Source of the DNA: Diadophis punctatus similis
Lineage: Eukaryota > Chordata > Lepidosauria > Squamata > Dipsadidae
Direction of reading: 5' to 3'
Assembly (NCBI GenBank): GCA_023053685.1
Contig: JALIGW010000022.1
Span: 755,501 to 819,500 of the forward strand
Length of the DNA stretch: 64,000 nucleotides
Notes under the pieces: generated by a model
The model's database searches: none
Seen by the model: only the letters and a program-made list of their open reading frames with translations
Told to the model about the DNA's origin: nothing
Shown: one piece after another, positions 28,293 through 39,367 of the stretch
Numbering within the stretch: the stretch's first letter is position 1
Layout of the letters: every line of letters starts with the position of its first letter
Position numbers and translations under genes: made by a program

Positions 28293-28625
28293 ATATACCG
28301 TACATAGTTGCAGTTAAGACCAGCGCATCAGCTGACCCTCAAAAATCAAAATACAGTAAAAAATGCACCACCTGCGGATAAGCTGACCCTTAAAATATTC
28401 GTATTTAATTTTCACAATTGGCTTATCCATAGGTAATCCAAGGATTATCCATTTTTCATGCTATTTTGATTAAAAATTCAAGGGTCAGCTTATCCACAAG
28501 TATATGTAGGATACACAAGTATTTAAAAAAAATATTACCGTATAGTCTCATGGACAAGCCAAAGCAATTTGGGAGGTGTATTCAGGCACTTAAAATTCTC
28601 CACTTATTTGCAAGTATATATGGTA
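28293..28625. repeat. Inverted-repeat element with TTATCC/GGATAAG arms
   Basis: Recurring GCGGATAAGCTGACCCTTAA and its inverse AAGGGTCAGCTTATCCAC lie either side of a centre at ~28440, with ACCGTA-type ends. Likely a decayed DNA transposon derivative; family not identified. Confidence 0.5.
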
Positions 28626-28660
28626 CCATTGTTCAGAATAAAGGTTTTCTCAAGGATACA

Positions 28661-28666
28661 TTTAAT
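28661..28666 (-). terminator. Candidate FBXO27-like polyadenylation signal
   Basis: ATTAAA on the minus strand ~780 bp past the stop at 29448. It is a variant hexamer with no other support. Confidence 0.2.
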
Positions 28667-28791
28667 CCTGGGTGGGGTGAAGGGAGGGAGCGGCACATTT
28701 TCCCCCCCCACTTGAAACAAAAACACATTGATGTAGTATCTTTTGCTTTGATAAGTATGGACAGCCACCACTGAGAGGAAGTAGAACCTGG

Positions 28792-28850
28792 GTATCCAAC
28801 TTTAAGGCTTGTGGATTTCAACTCCCAGAATTCCACAGCCAGCACAATAT
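28792..28850 (+). repeat. Family B half-element
   Basis: TATCCAACTTTAAGGCTTGT then GGATTTCAACTCCCAGAATT and CCACAGCCAGCA. Possibly in the FBXO27-like 3' UTR. Confidence 0.6.
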
Positions 28851-28910
28851 ATAAAGTATATTGCATTCCTGACAGAATGATTGACAACTTTCCAAGAATG
28901 GTTGAAAGAA

Positions 28911-29031
28911 GGGGTGTCAAACTGGCGGCCCGCAGGCTGGATGCGTCATGCACAGGCCACGCCCACCCTGGTTCCGCAAAGGCAAAAAACATTGTGATAC
29001 GTTACGTGATGCAATCAAGATTGACACCGTT
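28911..29031. mobile_element. hAT-like non-autonomous element
   Basis: GGGGTGTCAAACTGGCGGCC at the left and GATTGACACC at the right give an 8-base inverted end (GGTGTCAA/TTGACACC). The GGCGGCCCGCAGGCTGGATG text is typical of short hAT derivatives. Confidence 0.55.
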
Positions 29032-29377
29032 GGCTTAAGACTACAATTCAGCCAAAACTTTATATTGTTACATGAGAAACGTGTTGTGAGTTTTGCCCCA
29101 TTTTACGACTCTTCTTGCCACATTAAGTGAATCGCTGCAGCTTTGAAATTAGTAACACCGTTGTTAAGTGAATCTGGCTTTCCTAGTCACAAAAGATGAT
29201 CACTTGATCCCGGGACACTGCAACCATCACAAATATGAACCATTTGCTGAACATTTTGATCAGCTGACCATGGGAATCCTGCAATGGTCATAACTGTGAA
29301 AATTGGTCTTAAGTCACCCTTCTCAGTGCCGTTGTAAGTTCAGCCACTAAACAGTTGTAAGTCAAGGACTACCTGTA
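29030..29377 (+). mobile_element. Family A element
   Basis: Diverged copy; ends GTTGTAAGTCAAGGACTACC. Just downstream of the FBXO27-like stop, so possibly in its 3' UTR. Confidence 0.7.
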
Positions 29378-29447
29378 TTTTAAAGTTACGGACAGAATAT
29401 TCCTGGGATTCCTCTTACTCATTTTTCGCCAGTTCAGAAATACGATT

Positions 29448-32400
29448 TCACGGAGGCAAAACTGGGCTGGGGTGCTGGGAAGATTGGGCAGAAGGGAGCA
29501 CAGCCTCCAGGGAGGATTCTGCAGACTCCGAGAAAAACTGGATTACGACGGAAGAGTTTGTCACCCGGGCACCGTAGTGTCCCGCCCAGAACTGCGTGTC
29601 TTTCCCTCTGTGTCTAAAAAGTATGTAGCGGACTCCGGGGCCGTATCTTCTGAATGTGTGGGTTACCTGGAGAGACAAAGAAACAGCGGCTCAGCCATCG
29701 TTTGGAGTCTGGAAAAGAAAAGCTTCCTCATTTATTTATTTATGATTTATTTATTGCCGTTATTTAGAAAATTTTACTATTTACAATTTTATTATCATTT
29801 ATACCAGGAACTGTGGTGACACACTGGTTAGAATGCAGTACTGCAGACAAACACTGCCCACTGTCAGCGGTTTGATCCTGACAGGGTGCAAGGTTGACTC
29901 AGCCTTCCGTCCTTCCGAGGTGGGTCAAATGAGGACCCAGATTGTTGGGGGCAATAGGCTGAACTCTGTAAACTGCTTAGAGAGGGCTGTAAAAGCACTG
30001 TGAAGCGGTATATAAGTCAAAGTACTATTACTATTTATTATGTTATTGCCATTGTTTAGAAAAGTGTATTTAACATGATCTCACCCAGCTACTTGCACTT
30101 TGGGGTGCTGTCTTTCTCAAAACTGAGGTACCTGTGAACTTGTTACCAGATCACCTTAAAGAACTCCTGGCCCCCATCCAAAAACACGGAGTTTGAGATT
30201 CTGAGCACCTTTAAGGTGTAGTTAGTCCTCAATGTACGACCACAATGGAGCCCAAACTTTTTGTTGCCAAGTGAGGCAGTTCTTAAGTGAGTCATTCAAT
30301 CATTAAGCAAATGTGAGTTCCCCCATTCACTTTGCTCGTTATTGCATGACCCTGGAACAGGGCAAAAACTCAAAATTATATACTAGTTACCAAATACCTG
30401 AATTTGGATTACATGACTGTGAGGTTGCTGCAACTGTCATAAGTGTGAAAAATGGTCATAAATCATTTTCAGTGCCGTTGTAACTTCAATTATTAAACAA
30501 ATGGTTGTATGTCTGACCACTACCTGTAGTGTAATACATTTTAATTCATTCTACGCTAATGTTGCCATGGATTTTTAAATAAAATTTTCCACCTATTTGT
30601 GCAACCCTTACATACAAATTCTATGTTCTTCTTTCCTGGTTATTTTATTCTTAAGGGCACTTTAATTCTCAGAATTTAGTGAAATGTGCGTAGGAGGGAG
30701 GGAAAGAGGAAGTGAAAAAGAGAAACAGAGAAAGAAAACAGGCCATCACCCCAAGGGCAGTGAAATCCAGCAACCAAGCAGGGGAGACTTGGTGCTGGTG
30801 TGGCAAGCAGCACCTTTTGGTACGAGGCGTCATTCCACTGAGGGATGGGATCTGGTTTGGCTTCAAAAACATCGATGATCTTTTTTTTATTAGCTGCCAA
30901 GAGGGCAACATAGAGCTCGTATTCACAGCCGCAGTCCTCACGGCCACCCCACCTGCAAGAATCAAAGGGCAGAGCTTAAGTCACAAGAGGAAGCTGAACA
31001 GGTCTCCTTGGAGAACCTGAAGCACTGGGTGGGTGGGTGTTCAATGTCCAGAAAAGTGGCCAGCCTGTCCAGGCTTTGGACGGTCCCTCTGACCACCCAT
31101 ATACTGATGGTCTTCTGTTGCTCTGAAGGGCAAGACAATTCAGATACAGTCACTCAAGGACCAATTTGCTTTTTATCTCTGGGCACCCAAGGAGTGAGGA
31201 GAGAGCCACACTCACCAGTCAGAGACCACAATATCAGGCTGGTAAGTGTCCAGCAGATCCCGCCAGAAGCCCTCCTTCAGCAAATCAATCACCTGCTCCT
31301 TCTGACACCACCTTTGAAGAAATGGGTGGAGAAGACAGGCAGAGGTGAAAGGGCCGTTCTGAGCTGGAGCCAGAGGTCACCCAACAACGCAAAGCCCTGA
31401 AATACAGGGAGTCCTCGACTGATAGCATTTCTTTTGGTGGCTGTATGACGATACAAGAGTACTGAAAAAAAGTGTCCATTTTTCACACTTGTGGCCATTG
31501 CACCACCCCTCTGGTCACATGGTCAAAATTCAGACCCTTTGTACTTATGATGGTTGCAGTGTCCTGGGGTCGTGTGATCCCTCTCTGCACTCACTTAACA
31601 ACTGCAGTGGTTAACTTAACAACTGTGTCCAGGAAGGTCATAAAATGGGGCAAAACTCCCTCAACTGTCTGGCTTACCAACAGAAATTTTGGCCTCAATT
31701 GCCGCAGTACCTCGAGAACTACCTGTAGGAGAGGACAGTGTTCATACCGATGGGAAAACCTCCCCAGCGACCCAGGAAAGGAGAAACCCGGGACTCACCA
31801 ATAGGTGGAGGCAAAGCAGGTCTGGGCCTCGGCGCCTTCCACGGGGCTCCGGTTCTCTTCCACCTTCCACCCGGTTTGGCTACGCCAATGTCGGAAGTGC
31901 TCTACAGACAGAGAGCCAGGCTTTTAGAGCCAGATGCCGCTTGACCCGTTCTTTCTGCTGGCTTCCTCGCAGGCTACAGTGACTCTAAGAGCGAGGCTTA
32001 CTCAAGCCTTGGGCTGCACTGCCTGCCCGAGTACCTGCACGCTGCCGACAAAAGAAACCCCAAAGGGAGAGACCCTGCCAGGTACCGACAGCCCCGAGGC
32101 GGCGACCCGCAAGCAAAGCCAAGCGAAGCATCCCCGGAATCCCAGTAGCGAAGCAGGCGGCGCCCGAGATGCCGCTGGGGCCGCCTTCTCCTTCCTCCTC
32201 GGAGCGCGGAGGCGGCCGGGCTGCCTACCTCTCCCGCAGGGGTTTCGGACCAGGTTCCTGCCCAGCGGGCGCAGGACGCCCAGGCGGCTCCACCGCAGAC
32301 GGGGACAGCGGCCGGCGGCCTCGAGGGCGGCGCGCATCGCGGGGTCCCTCCGCCACTGGAGCTTCCACACGGCGGGGCCGTCCAGCAGGTCCCTCCAGCG

Positions 32401-32565
32401 GCGGCAGACCAGCCGGCAGCGCGTGGCCAGCGTCTCGGGCGGCAGCCAGCTCAGGATCAGCGCCAGCACTTCGTTGGGCAGCCGCGGCCAGTCCGGCGGG
32501 GGCGCCCCGGGGAGGCTTCCACCGGCCCCGCCCGCCTCCCCGGCCTTGGCCGTCGCAGCGCCCAT
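29448..32565 (-). CDS. FBXO27: FBXO27-like F-box protein with FBA (sugar-binding) domain (5 coding exons, 297 aa)
   Basis: This is a substrate receptor of an SCF ubiquitin ligase; FBA-domain F-box proteins recognise N-glycosylated proteins. Coding exons: 32565-32229, 31901-31799, 31311-31216, 30952-30814, 29666-29448; all are GT-AG and phase-matched. The F-box is at residues ~26-70 ([20 protein letters not shown], then [16 protein letters not shown]). The FBA domain starts at ~103 ([14 protein letters not shown]), continues with [17 protein letters not shown] and PDPIPQWND, and closes with [18 protein letters not shown]. That last motif, together with the neighbouring ACP7, favours FBXO27 over FBXO17, FBXO2, FBXO6 or FBXO44, but single-gene FBXO17/27 ancestry is possible. 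The start at 32565 has G at -3 and +4. The C-terminus runs ~28 residues beyond the usual end. Confidence 0.88.
29812..30050 (+). mobile_element. tRNA-derived SINE
   Basis: Head with polymerase III-like boxes (GTGGTGACACACTGGTTAGA, AGCGGTTTGATCCTGACAGG), then TTGACTCAGCCTTCCGTCCT, AACCGCTTAGAG-like text and a GAAGCGGTATATAAGTC tail with ACTATT repeats. Lies in the last FBXO27-like intron. Confidence 0.75.
30223..30527 (+). mobile_element. Family A element, diverged
   Basis: From TTAGTCCTCAATGTACGACC to TCTGACCACTACCTGTAG, with shared interior motifs (AGTGCCGTTGTAACTTC). Last FBXO27-like intron. Confidence 0.65.
31404..31727 (-). mobile_element. Family A element
   Basis: From ACAGGGAGTCCTCGACTGAT to CGAGAACTACCTGTAGG, inverse orientation to 3468. 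Lies between FBXO27-like exons 2 and 3. Confidence 0.7.
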
Positions 32566-32589
32566 CGCCGTCCCGGGTGCGGCTGCCGC

Positions 32590-32628
32590 CCTTCCTTCCT
32601 TCCTTCCTTCCTTCCTTCCTTCCTTCCC
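32590..32628 (-). repeat. (GGAA)n microsatellite in the FBXO27-like 5' region
   Basis: About nine GGAA/AAGG units on the transcript strand, 25 bp upstream of the chosen ATG. In frame it would read as Lys-Glu-Gly-Arg repeats. Confidence 0.85.
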
Positions 32629-33132
32629 CGCCTGCCCCGTTTGGGGTTTTCGGCATTGCCGGGCGTGCACGCGCCTCCTCCTCCTCAAGGCCCTCATTGG
32701 CGGACCGGCGATGCCATTGGACGAGCCCTGGCCAATAGCCTGGCTGATGTATCCCGGCCTCTCCTTTGATGACAGCCCTGGCGAGGGGGCGGGGCGAGAC
32801 GGCGCTGGTTTTCGGATCCCGCCGGGTCCCTGTGCCCGAATCTCCCAGAACTCCGGTGGTCGCTGCTGCAGGGTCCCTCCGCGTTCTGCGACTGCTGCGC
32901 TGCTCGGGAGCAGCCTCGGAGCCACGTCAATCACGCCCCGTTTGGCAATATTTTGCAGGCCCGAGCACGGTGGTCCCCGAATGAAGCCAGCCTCCCCAGC
33001 CCCCCGCTGCCCGACTAAGAAAGGTCCTCCCCGGACAAGGAGGCGGCTGCTGGACGGGGATACCGAGGCCGGGACGCTCCGGCGTCTGTAGCCGGCGCCG
33101 GTTTTTGCCTCCCGCTTCTGTGACACAGTTTC

Positions 33133-33182
33133 TCAAAGTTGGCAACTTCCAGTTGAATGGACTTCAACTCCCAGAATGCCCC
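33133..33182 (+). repeat. Family B half-element in the divergent promoter
   Basis: CAAAGTTGGCAACTTCCAGT then GGACTTCAACTCCCAGAATG, between the FBXO27-like and ACP7 starts. Confidence 0.6.
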
Positions 33183-33633
33183 GTGTCCTCTGCCATTCTC
33201 TCTGCCCCCGCCGGCCCTGCCCGGCAGCTGCTCTTCCAGCGCCCGCTTTGCCGTCTCCCCGCCCGGCTCGGGCTTCGCAGGAAACAGCGGGCGCGGCTCC
33301 CGGAAAGGGCCTGCTCTGGGGGCTGCTCTGGGCCGCCTCTTCTCGGCGCTTCCAGTCCGGACAGGCTGAGCGGGGTGACTGGGCGGCCGTCGGGGTGGGC
33401 GCGGGGTGGGCGGCTCGTTCGCGCCCCCAATCCTGGGCTGCCAGCGGGGTCTTTGCGCGGCGGGGTCCCAAAAGCGCTGCCAGGCGGGGCGGGGCGAGGG
33501 AGCCCTGGGACCCGGCCTTCCTGGGAACTGGAGGCGGGGACCGGATTGCAACACCGCGTCTTGTGACCTGCAGGGCGGCCTCGCTTGGGCTGCTGGTCCC
33601 TGACGCTGCGGGGCTTCGCGGTTGGCGAGGAGC

Positions 33634-36600
33634 ATGGGGCGAGGGGCGAGGCTGCTGGGCTTCTTCCTCTGCCTGTGGCTGCCCCAGCTGCGCTGCCAGG
33701 GGCCCCGGCCCGTCCAGCCTGAGCAGGTGCATCTGTCTTACCCAGGTGAGCTTTGGGGGAAGGGACCTGCCTCTCTCCCTAATCCAGCTCCGCACCTCCA
33801 GTGGGTCGAAGGGCAGGTCAGGGGGCTGCCAGCCAGCCTGGGCACAGCGGGACTGAAGGCCCAGCGGGCATTAACTTTTAACTTACCTTCGTTGGAGCCT
33901 GCTTGGGGGGGGGGGGGTCTTTGCCAATCTGTTTATTTATTTCTTGGTTCTTCTATGCCGCCCTACTCCCGAGGGACTCAGGGCGGCGTACAGCATTGTG
34001 CAAGAACACTAGATAATAAACACTAATTTAAAAACACAATTAAAAGTTAAAAAGATTGAACAATTAAAAATATTCACCACCAGACATACTGGGGGAGAGT
34101 TCAGATGGAGCTAGTCTCAACCCCCCCCCCCCCCCGCCTGCAGGAAAAGCCATGTCTTAACGGCTTTTCGGAATGCCAGCAGAGTGGGGATGGTTCGGGT
34201 CTCTGGGAGAAGTTGGTTCCAGAGCACGCCCCCCCACAGAGAAGGCCCTCCCCCCTGTTATCACTTCCTGTTTAGGAAAAGCAAACCTTTGCATATTTAT
34301 CCACATCATTTGCTAGCCTTTTTTTCTTTGCAACCTTCTGTAAAGATGGGGCGATTTCCCCCTCCATGAACGATCCGTTCTCTTGGTGCTTTTGCTGCAG
34401 GAAACCCCACCTCCATGGTGGTCACTTGGACGACCTTTGACCCAGCCGAGTCCCTTGTATTCTTTGGCCAGGCTCCAGGGAAGGCCCTTCCCCACAGGGC
34501 CAGCGGAAATGCTACACGGTTTGTGGATGGCGGCAGCCTGGGCCGTGCCATGTTCATCCACCGAGTGACCCTCCGGGGCCTTCTTCCGGGACAGAGCTAC
34601 GGTAAAGGTTGGGGGCACCTTGTCCTTCGCACACCCTCTTCTGCCTGTGGCGGCATCTCATGGCTGCACGAAGAGAAGCCATTCTGGGGATGATCTGAAG
34701 TTGGAGGGGACACAGGGAGTATTTCTCTTACGCCAATTCATTTAGTGACCATTCCAAGTGATAACAGCCCTGAAAAAAGTGCCTTGTGACCATTTTCACA
34801 GTTATGACTGTTGCAGCATCCCTGTGGTCACATGATCAAAATTCAGGCTTGGCAACTGACTCACATTTATAATGGTTGCCGTGTCCCGGGGGTCATGTGA
34901 TCATTTTTGGCAACTCCCTCTGCTTCTCTCTCCTTGCAGTCTATCGCTGTGGGAGCCCGTGGGGCTGGAGCCAGACTTATGGCTTCCGGGCGTTGCTGAA
35001 CGGCAGCAGCTGGAGCCCCCGATTCGCCCTGTTTGGGGACATGGGCCTGGAGAACCCCCAGTCCTTGTCCCGGTTGCAGAGGGAGACTCAGCAGGGCTGG
35101 TACGACGCAGTGCTGCACATAGGTAGGCCGAACGGCTGTCCAGCTCCTCCCTGGGACCTTTGCTTTGACCCACGCTTTGATGGTGACCCTCTTCCCCTCC
35201 CCCCCCAGGAGATTTTGCCTACGACCTGCACTCGGTAAGACATCTGGAGCATCTCTGGGCTGGAAAGGAAGACGCATGGCTTGAAAACTCAGTCATAAGG
35301 CTGGACCCCGTGAGGCTGTTGCAAGAGGGCCGCGTGGGTGTGCCCGTGCCGGGCAGGGTGGGAGAACTCTGCCCCTGCCCCGATTCCAACCTCTGTCTGT
35401 TCTGCCCCTGCAGGATAATGCCCTCGTTGGAGACGCCTTCATGCGGAAAATCGAGGCAGTGGCTGCCTTTGTGCCATACATGACTTGCCCGGGAAACCAC
35501 GAGGAGAAGTAGTGAGTGGGGCTGAGCCAGATTTAAGAGATGCCCGGCTCTGCCAGTCTGTCTGCAGGCTGGTTCTGGTGGCCTGGCTGTAACTCCCAGG
35601 GTGCACTCCCTCTCCTGGTGGGTGGGGAAATATAGCCTTGGCATCCAGGTTTTGCTGGATGGCATAACGAAGGGAACGGCCACTCTGTTGCGGCCCCCCC
35701 CCCTTCAGCCTTCTTCCTCCCTTCCTCCCTCCTGCAGCAATTTCTCCAACTACCGGTCCCGCTTCAGCATGCCCGGAGACACTGAGAGCCTCTGGTACAG
35801 GTGCGTCCCTGGGCTGCAAGGGGCACAAGGCCAAGACGGCCAAGACCCTCTTCCTTCCCAGCCTCTCCAGTTCCTTTCATGGGGGGGGGGGAAAGGGGTC
35901 TGCTCCTGCCTTGTATGGCTGTAGTATTAATGTCAGGCCCAAAAGACAGGTTCACCCATGAAGCTCCAGTTAAACTGCTTGATTGCTAAAAGCCTTTGCA
36001 CAGGAATCCTCTCAACTAATGGCCAGCACCTGCCTGGACTTTGATAAGAGTCCATGGAACTCAAGGGAGGTTGGACTTAGTTTGCTTGTGGCTCTGTAGG
36101 GGTTCTAGGCTGATGCCTCTTTTAACTCTCCCCTTAAGCTTTGCTATTCCTTGTCCTACACACAACTACCCTGTGAGGGAGGCTGAGACACAATACCTGG
36201 TCCAAAGCCCCACAGGGAGTGTCTCCAGCTGAAGATTTTGGCTCTCCCTGTCTTCGGTCCATCACCTCCCCTGCTCCACCAGATTGGTTCTAATGGCTTT
36301 TGGGGCAAATCTGGGTGGTGGGTCTGGGCTCTAGGGCCTCCATGGAGATGTCGCCCCACCTTCTGGGGGTGGGGGCTCCTTTCCCCCCACTTTTCTCCCT
36401 GCTCTTAGTGGCTGCCTATCTTGCTTCCTTCCCAGCTGGGATGTAGGCCCTGCTCACCTCATTGCCTTCTCCACGGAGGTGTATTTCTTCCTGGACTACG
36501 GGGAGCATCTGGTAGCCAAGCAATTCCAGTGGCTTGAGAGGGACCTCCAGGTAGGCTGGATCGGGATTTGGGTGGGCGGAGCCAGTTGTGCCAGGCAAAC

Positions 36601-39367
36601 ACGAGCCTCAGGTTTGTTCCTCTTGGGGACAGGAGGCGAACCAGCCTGTGCGGCGTGGGGAGCGTCCCTGGATCATCACCATGGGGCATCGGCCCATGTA
36701 CTGCTCCAACAATGACAGTGATGACTGCACCCAGTACGAGAGCATCGTAAGTAGGCCATGGAGAACCCGGTTTGAGCTCCTGGCTTCACTGAGAAAATAG
36801 GGAGTGGCCGAAACGTTTGTTTATTTTATGTATATGGTTGCCCAACTCACATCTGCCTGTCTCTGGTGGCCAAGCCTCACCTGGGCTTTGACCCTGATCC
36901 TTTCAGGCAGAGGTTTGCAGCCAGGAGGATAAGGTGGAAGTGTAATGGTACTTAATTATAAAATAAAAATAAGTAAATATAATCTGGATGCTAAGGTAGA
37001 ATGGAAACTCACTGAAGAGAGATCCAGCCTGGATCTAAGGAGAAACTTCCTGACAGTGAGAACAATCAACCATTGGAGCAGCTGCCCTTCAGGGGTTGTG
37101 GGGGCTCCAGCACTGGAGGCTTTTAAGAAGAGACTGGACAGCCATTTCTCTGAAATAGTGTAGGTTAAGGGGGTCCAGTTTGTGGATTTCAACTCTATAG
37201 CTGGCTGGGGAGTTCTGGGAGTTGAAGTCCACAAGTCTTAAAGTTGCCAAGGTTGGAGACCCCTGGACTACAAGACCTCTGAGGTCCCTTCCAATTCTGG
37301 AGCTGAAATTTGGAAGGAGGCTGAGTCAGTCCCATGCCCGGCACAGCCATGAAGGGGATGCAGATTTAGGCAGCCTTGAGCAGCTGGCACTCAGTGTGGC
37401 TTGTGGGCCTTTCCAGGTTCGCAAAGGACTGAAGCCGAACCGTTTCGGCCTGGAGGATCTTTTCTTCAAATACGGTAAGTCTCCCAGGCAGCCCCTGCAC
37501 TCTCCTGCTGAATGGAATGCACATATAGGTAGTCCTCGACTTATGACAATACACTTAGTGACCGCTGAAAAAAGTCACTTGTGGCCGTTTTTCACACTTA
37601 CGACCTTTGCAGCATCCCCACGATCACATGATCCAAATTCAGACACTGAATGGGCAACTGCTTCATACTTATGACCATTGCAGTGTCTAGGGTGATCCCC
37701 TTTTGTAACCTTCTGATAAGCAAAGTCAATGGGGAAGCCAGATTCCCTTAACGACCATGCTGCTAACTTATCAACTGCAGTGCTTCACTTAACTGTGGCA
37801 AGAAAGGTTGTAAAATGGGGCAAAACTCCTTTAACAAGTGTCTTGCTTAACAACAGAAATTTTGGGCTCAACTGTGGTCGTAAGTCAAGGACTATCGGGA
37901 ATGCATGTAAAAAAAGGGGGGGGAAGCTTTGAGCGTGCAGTTGCAACTTCCGTCTTGACAGTGTGAACCCCGTCTTTCCGTGCACAATTCGCTAAGGACG
38001 GACGGCTTCAGTGGCCCCTCCGCAGACAGGGGGGATCTGCCTTTGCTGCCCAGCATTGAGAAGAAACCAGCAGGAAGGGGGGCTGCACCCCGAGGCGCCC
38101 CCCCCTGCCCACTTGGGCTCCCCTTCCTGCCCTGACCCCCCCCCTTCCTTCCCCCGCTTTCTCTTTCTCCAGGGGTAGATCTGACGCTGTGGGCTCATGA
38201 GCATTCCTACGAACGGCTCTGGCCCGTCTACAACTACAAGGTGAGTCCAGCTTTGGGGGCTGGGGTGGTCAGAATGGGCTACCTTCCTATCCAGGGGAGC
38301 AACTGAATGGCTCCCTGGGAGGGGCAAAGGGGCTCCCCTGATTTTAGAACCTGCGGTGCCCGTCTCTCTGCCTGCCCCTTTAGTGGGGATGGAGAGCTGC
38401 AAAGCGGCAAGAGTGACCAAGCAGCCTCAGTCCACAGATTCCCCCAACACAGAGAAGTTGCCCCACCATCACTGGGCAGAGCAGAGGGGCAGCTGGCCCC
38501 CAGCATCCCCATTGATTCTTTCCCTTCCTTTTTTGCTTCTCGTCCCTTTTTCAGGTTTACAATGGGAGCACCACAGCCCCTTATACCAATCCCAGCGCCC
38601 CCGTCCACATTATCACTGGATCAGCTGTAAGTTTGCAGATAGGCAGCGTTGAATGCGAACTAACAATGGCCCGTCTCTGCGCAAACACTGAATTCTTTTC
38701 CTAGGAAGATGCCTATTGTGGTCATAAGTCAAGGACTGCATGTACCTGGAAGTACAGGGTGGAGAGGGAGGGGGAGGACAGACTTTAGGCTTGGCACACT
38801 TGGCCATTGGCTCTTCAGCGGCTGAGCCACAGGCCCCTTTGATCTCCCCCTCCCCAGGGCTGCAAGGAGCGGCTGGACCCCTTCATCCCAGACCCGCGAG
38901 AATGGAGTGCTGTGCGGATTGAGGATTATGGGTACGCCCGCATGCAGATCGTCAACAAAACCCACCTCTGGTTGGAGCAGGTCTCGGATGACCAGGTAGG
39001 AGCTTGCTCTGCCAACAGCCGCCCTGAGTCTTGGATTCTCTCCATTGCTCCGCCTGGCTTCGGCTACCATCCATGCCGGGAACAGCTTGTCCCCCGGGTG
39101 CTTGGGTATCTGGCTGCCAAGCAGCCTTGCTCCACCTGAGCTGGTCCTGAGCTCCAGCCACAAGCCTCGTGGGGGATGCTTCAAGCACCGCTCAGAGTGG
39201 CCGGACCCCTCTCCGCTTCCTTCCTCCGTGGTAGCCAGACTTAGCTTGTGGTCAGATCACCCCTATTTTTCCAGGCTTGACCCTTTGCTTTTGCTTTTCA
39301 GAATGGGAAGGTCGTGGATAAGATTTGGCTGATCAAAGACTGGCACAGCTCCAGGGCCTGGCACTGA
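33634..39367 (+). CDS. ACP7: ACP7, purple acid phosphatase-like metallophosphatase (13 coding exons, 437 aa)
   Basis: This is a secreted or vesicular binuclear metal phosphatase of the plant-type purple acid phosphatase group. Exons: 33634-33745, 34401-34601, 34940-35122, 35209-35234, 35414-35511, 35738-35800, 36436-36550, 36633-36746, 37417-37474, 38173-38240, 38555-38626, 38858-38995, 39302-39367; all are GT-AG and in phase. A signal peptide covers ~1-21 ([15 protein letters not shown]). A fibronectin-like N-terminal domain spans ~30-128. Metal-site motifs, in order, are GDMG (Asp138), GDFAYD (Asp167, Tyr170), GNHE (Asn202, His203), MGHRPMY (His285) and WAHEHSYER (His332, His334), so the catalytic set is complete. 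N-glycosylation sequons include NGS, NAT, NFS and NKT. The length matches human ACP7 (438 aa from memory). The start has GGAGC before the ATG. Confidence 0.95.
33930..34262 (-). mobile_element. L2-like LINE 3' end, antisense
   Basis: Reverse complement of the 17890 family: TTTATTTATTTCTTGG tail, CGCCCTACTCCCGAGGGACT, GGGCGGCGTACAGC, then AAAAGCCATGTCTTAACGGC and AGTTGGTTCCAGAGCACG. ACP7 intron 1. Confidence 0.8.
34724..34907 (-). mobile_element. Family A element, partial
   Basis: TTTAGTGACCATTCCAAGTG, CTGAAAAAAGTGCC and GTCATGTGATC segments; the other half is absent. ACP7 intron 2, ending 32 bp before exon 3. Confidence 0.65.
36995..37312 (+). mobile_element. CR1 3' end interrupted by a family B element
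   Basis: CR1 text (AAGGAGAAACTTCCTGACAG, TTTTAAGAAGAGACTGGACA) runs to ~37170. It resumes at ~37266 with GACTACAAGACCTCTGAGGT. The 37171-37265 segment is a family B palindrome. ACP7 intron 8. Confidence 0.8.
37526..37896 (-). mobile_element. Family A element, full copy
   Basis: TAGGTAGTCCTCGACTTATG to GTGGTCGTAAGTCAAGGACT. ACP7 intron 9. A fragment of the same end recurs at 38714-38744. Confidence 0.75.

Larger units (their letters stand above)
32040..33660. promoter_or_regulatory. Shared CpG-rich divergent promoter, FBXO27-like and ACP7
   Basis: The two start codons (32565 minus, 33634 plus) lie 1068 bp apart in CpG-dense sequence. On the FBXO27-like side, minus-strand CCAAT boxes occur at 32696-32700 and 32715-32719. 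A plus-strand CCAAT is at 32732-32736. No TATA box is evident. A half copy of the family B repeat lies at 33133-33182. The layout suggests a bidirectional or paired promoter; shared control is inferred. Confidence 0.6.

Noticed and set aside
33622..33633. Upstream start for ACP7 four codons earlier
   Set aside because: The codon at 33622 is TTG; the first ATG in frame is 33634, which gives a good signal peptide and normal length.
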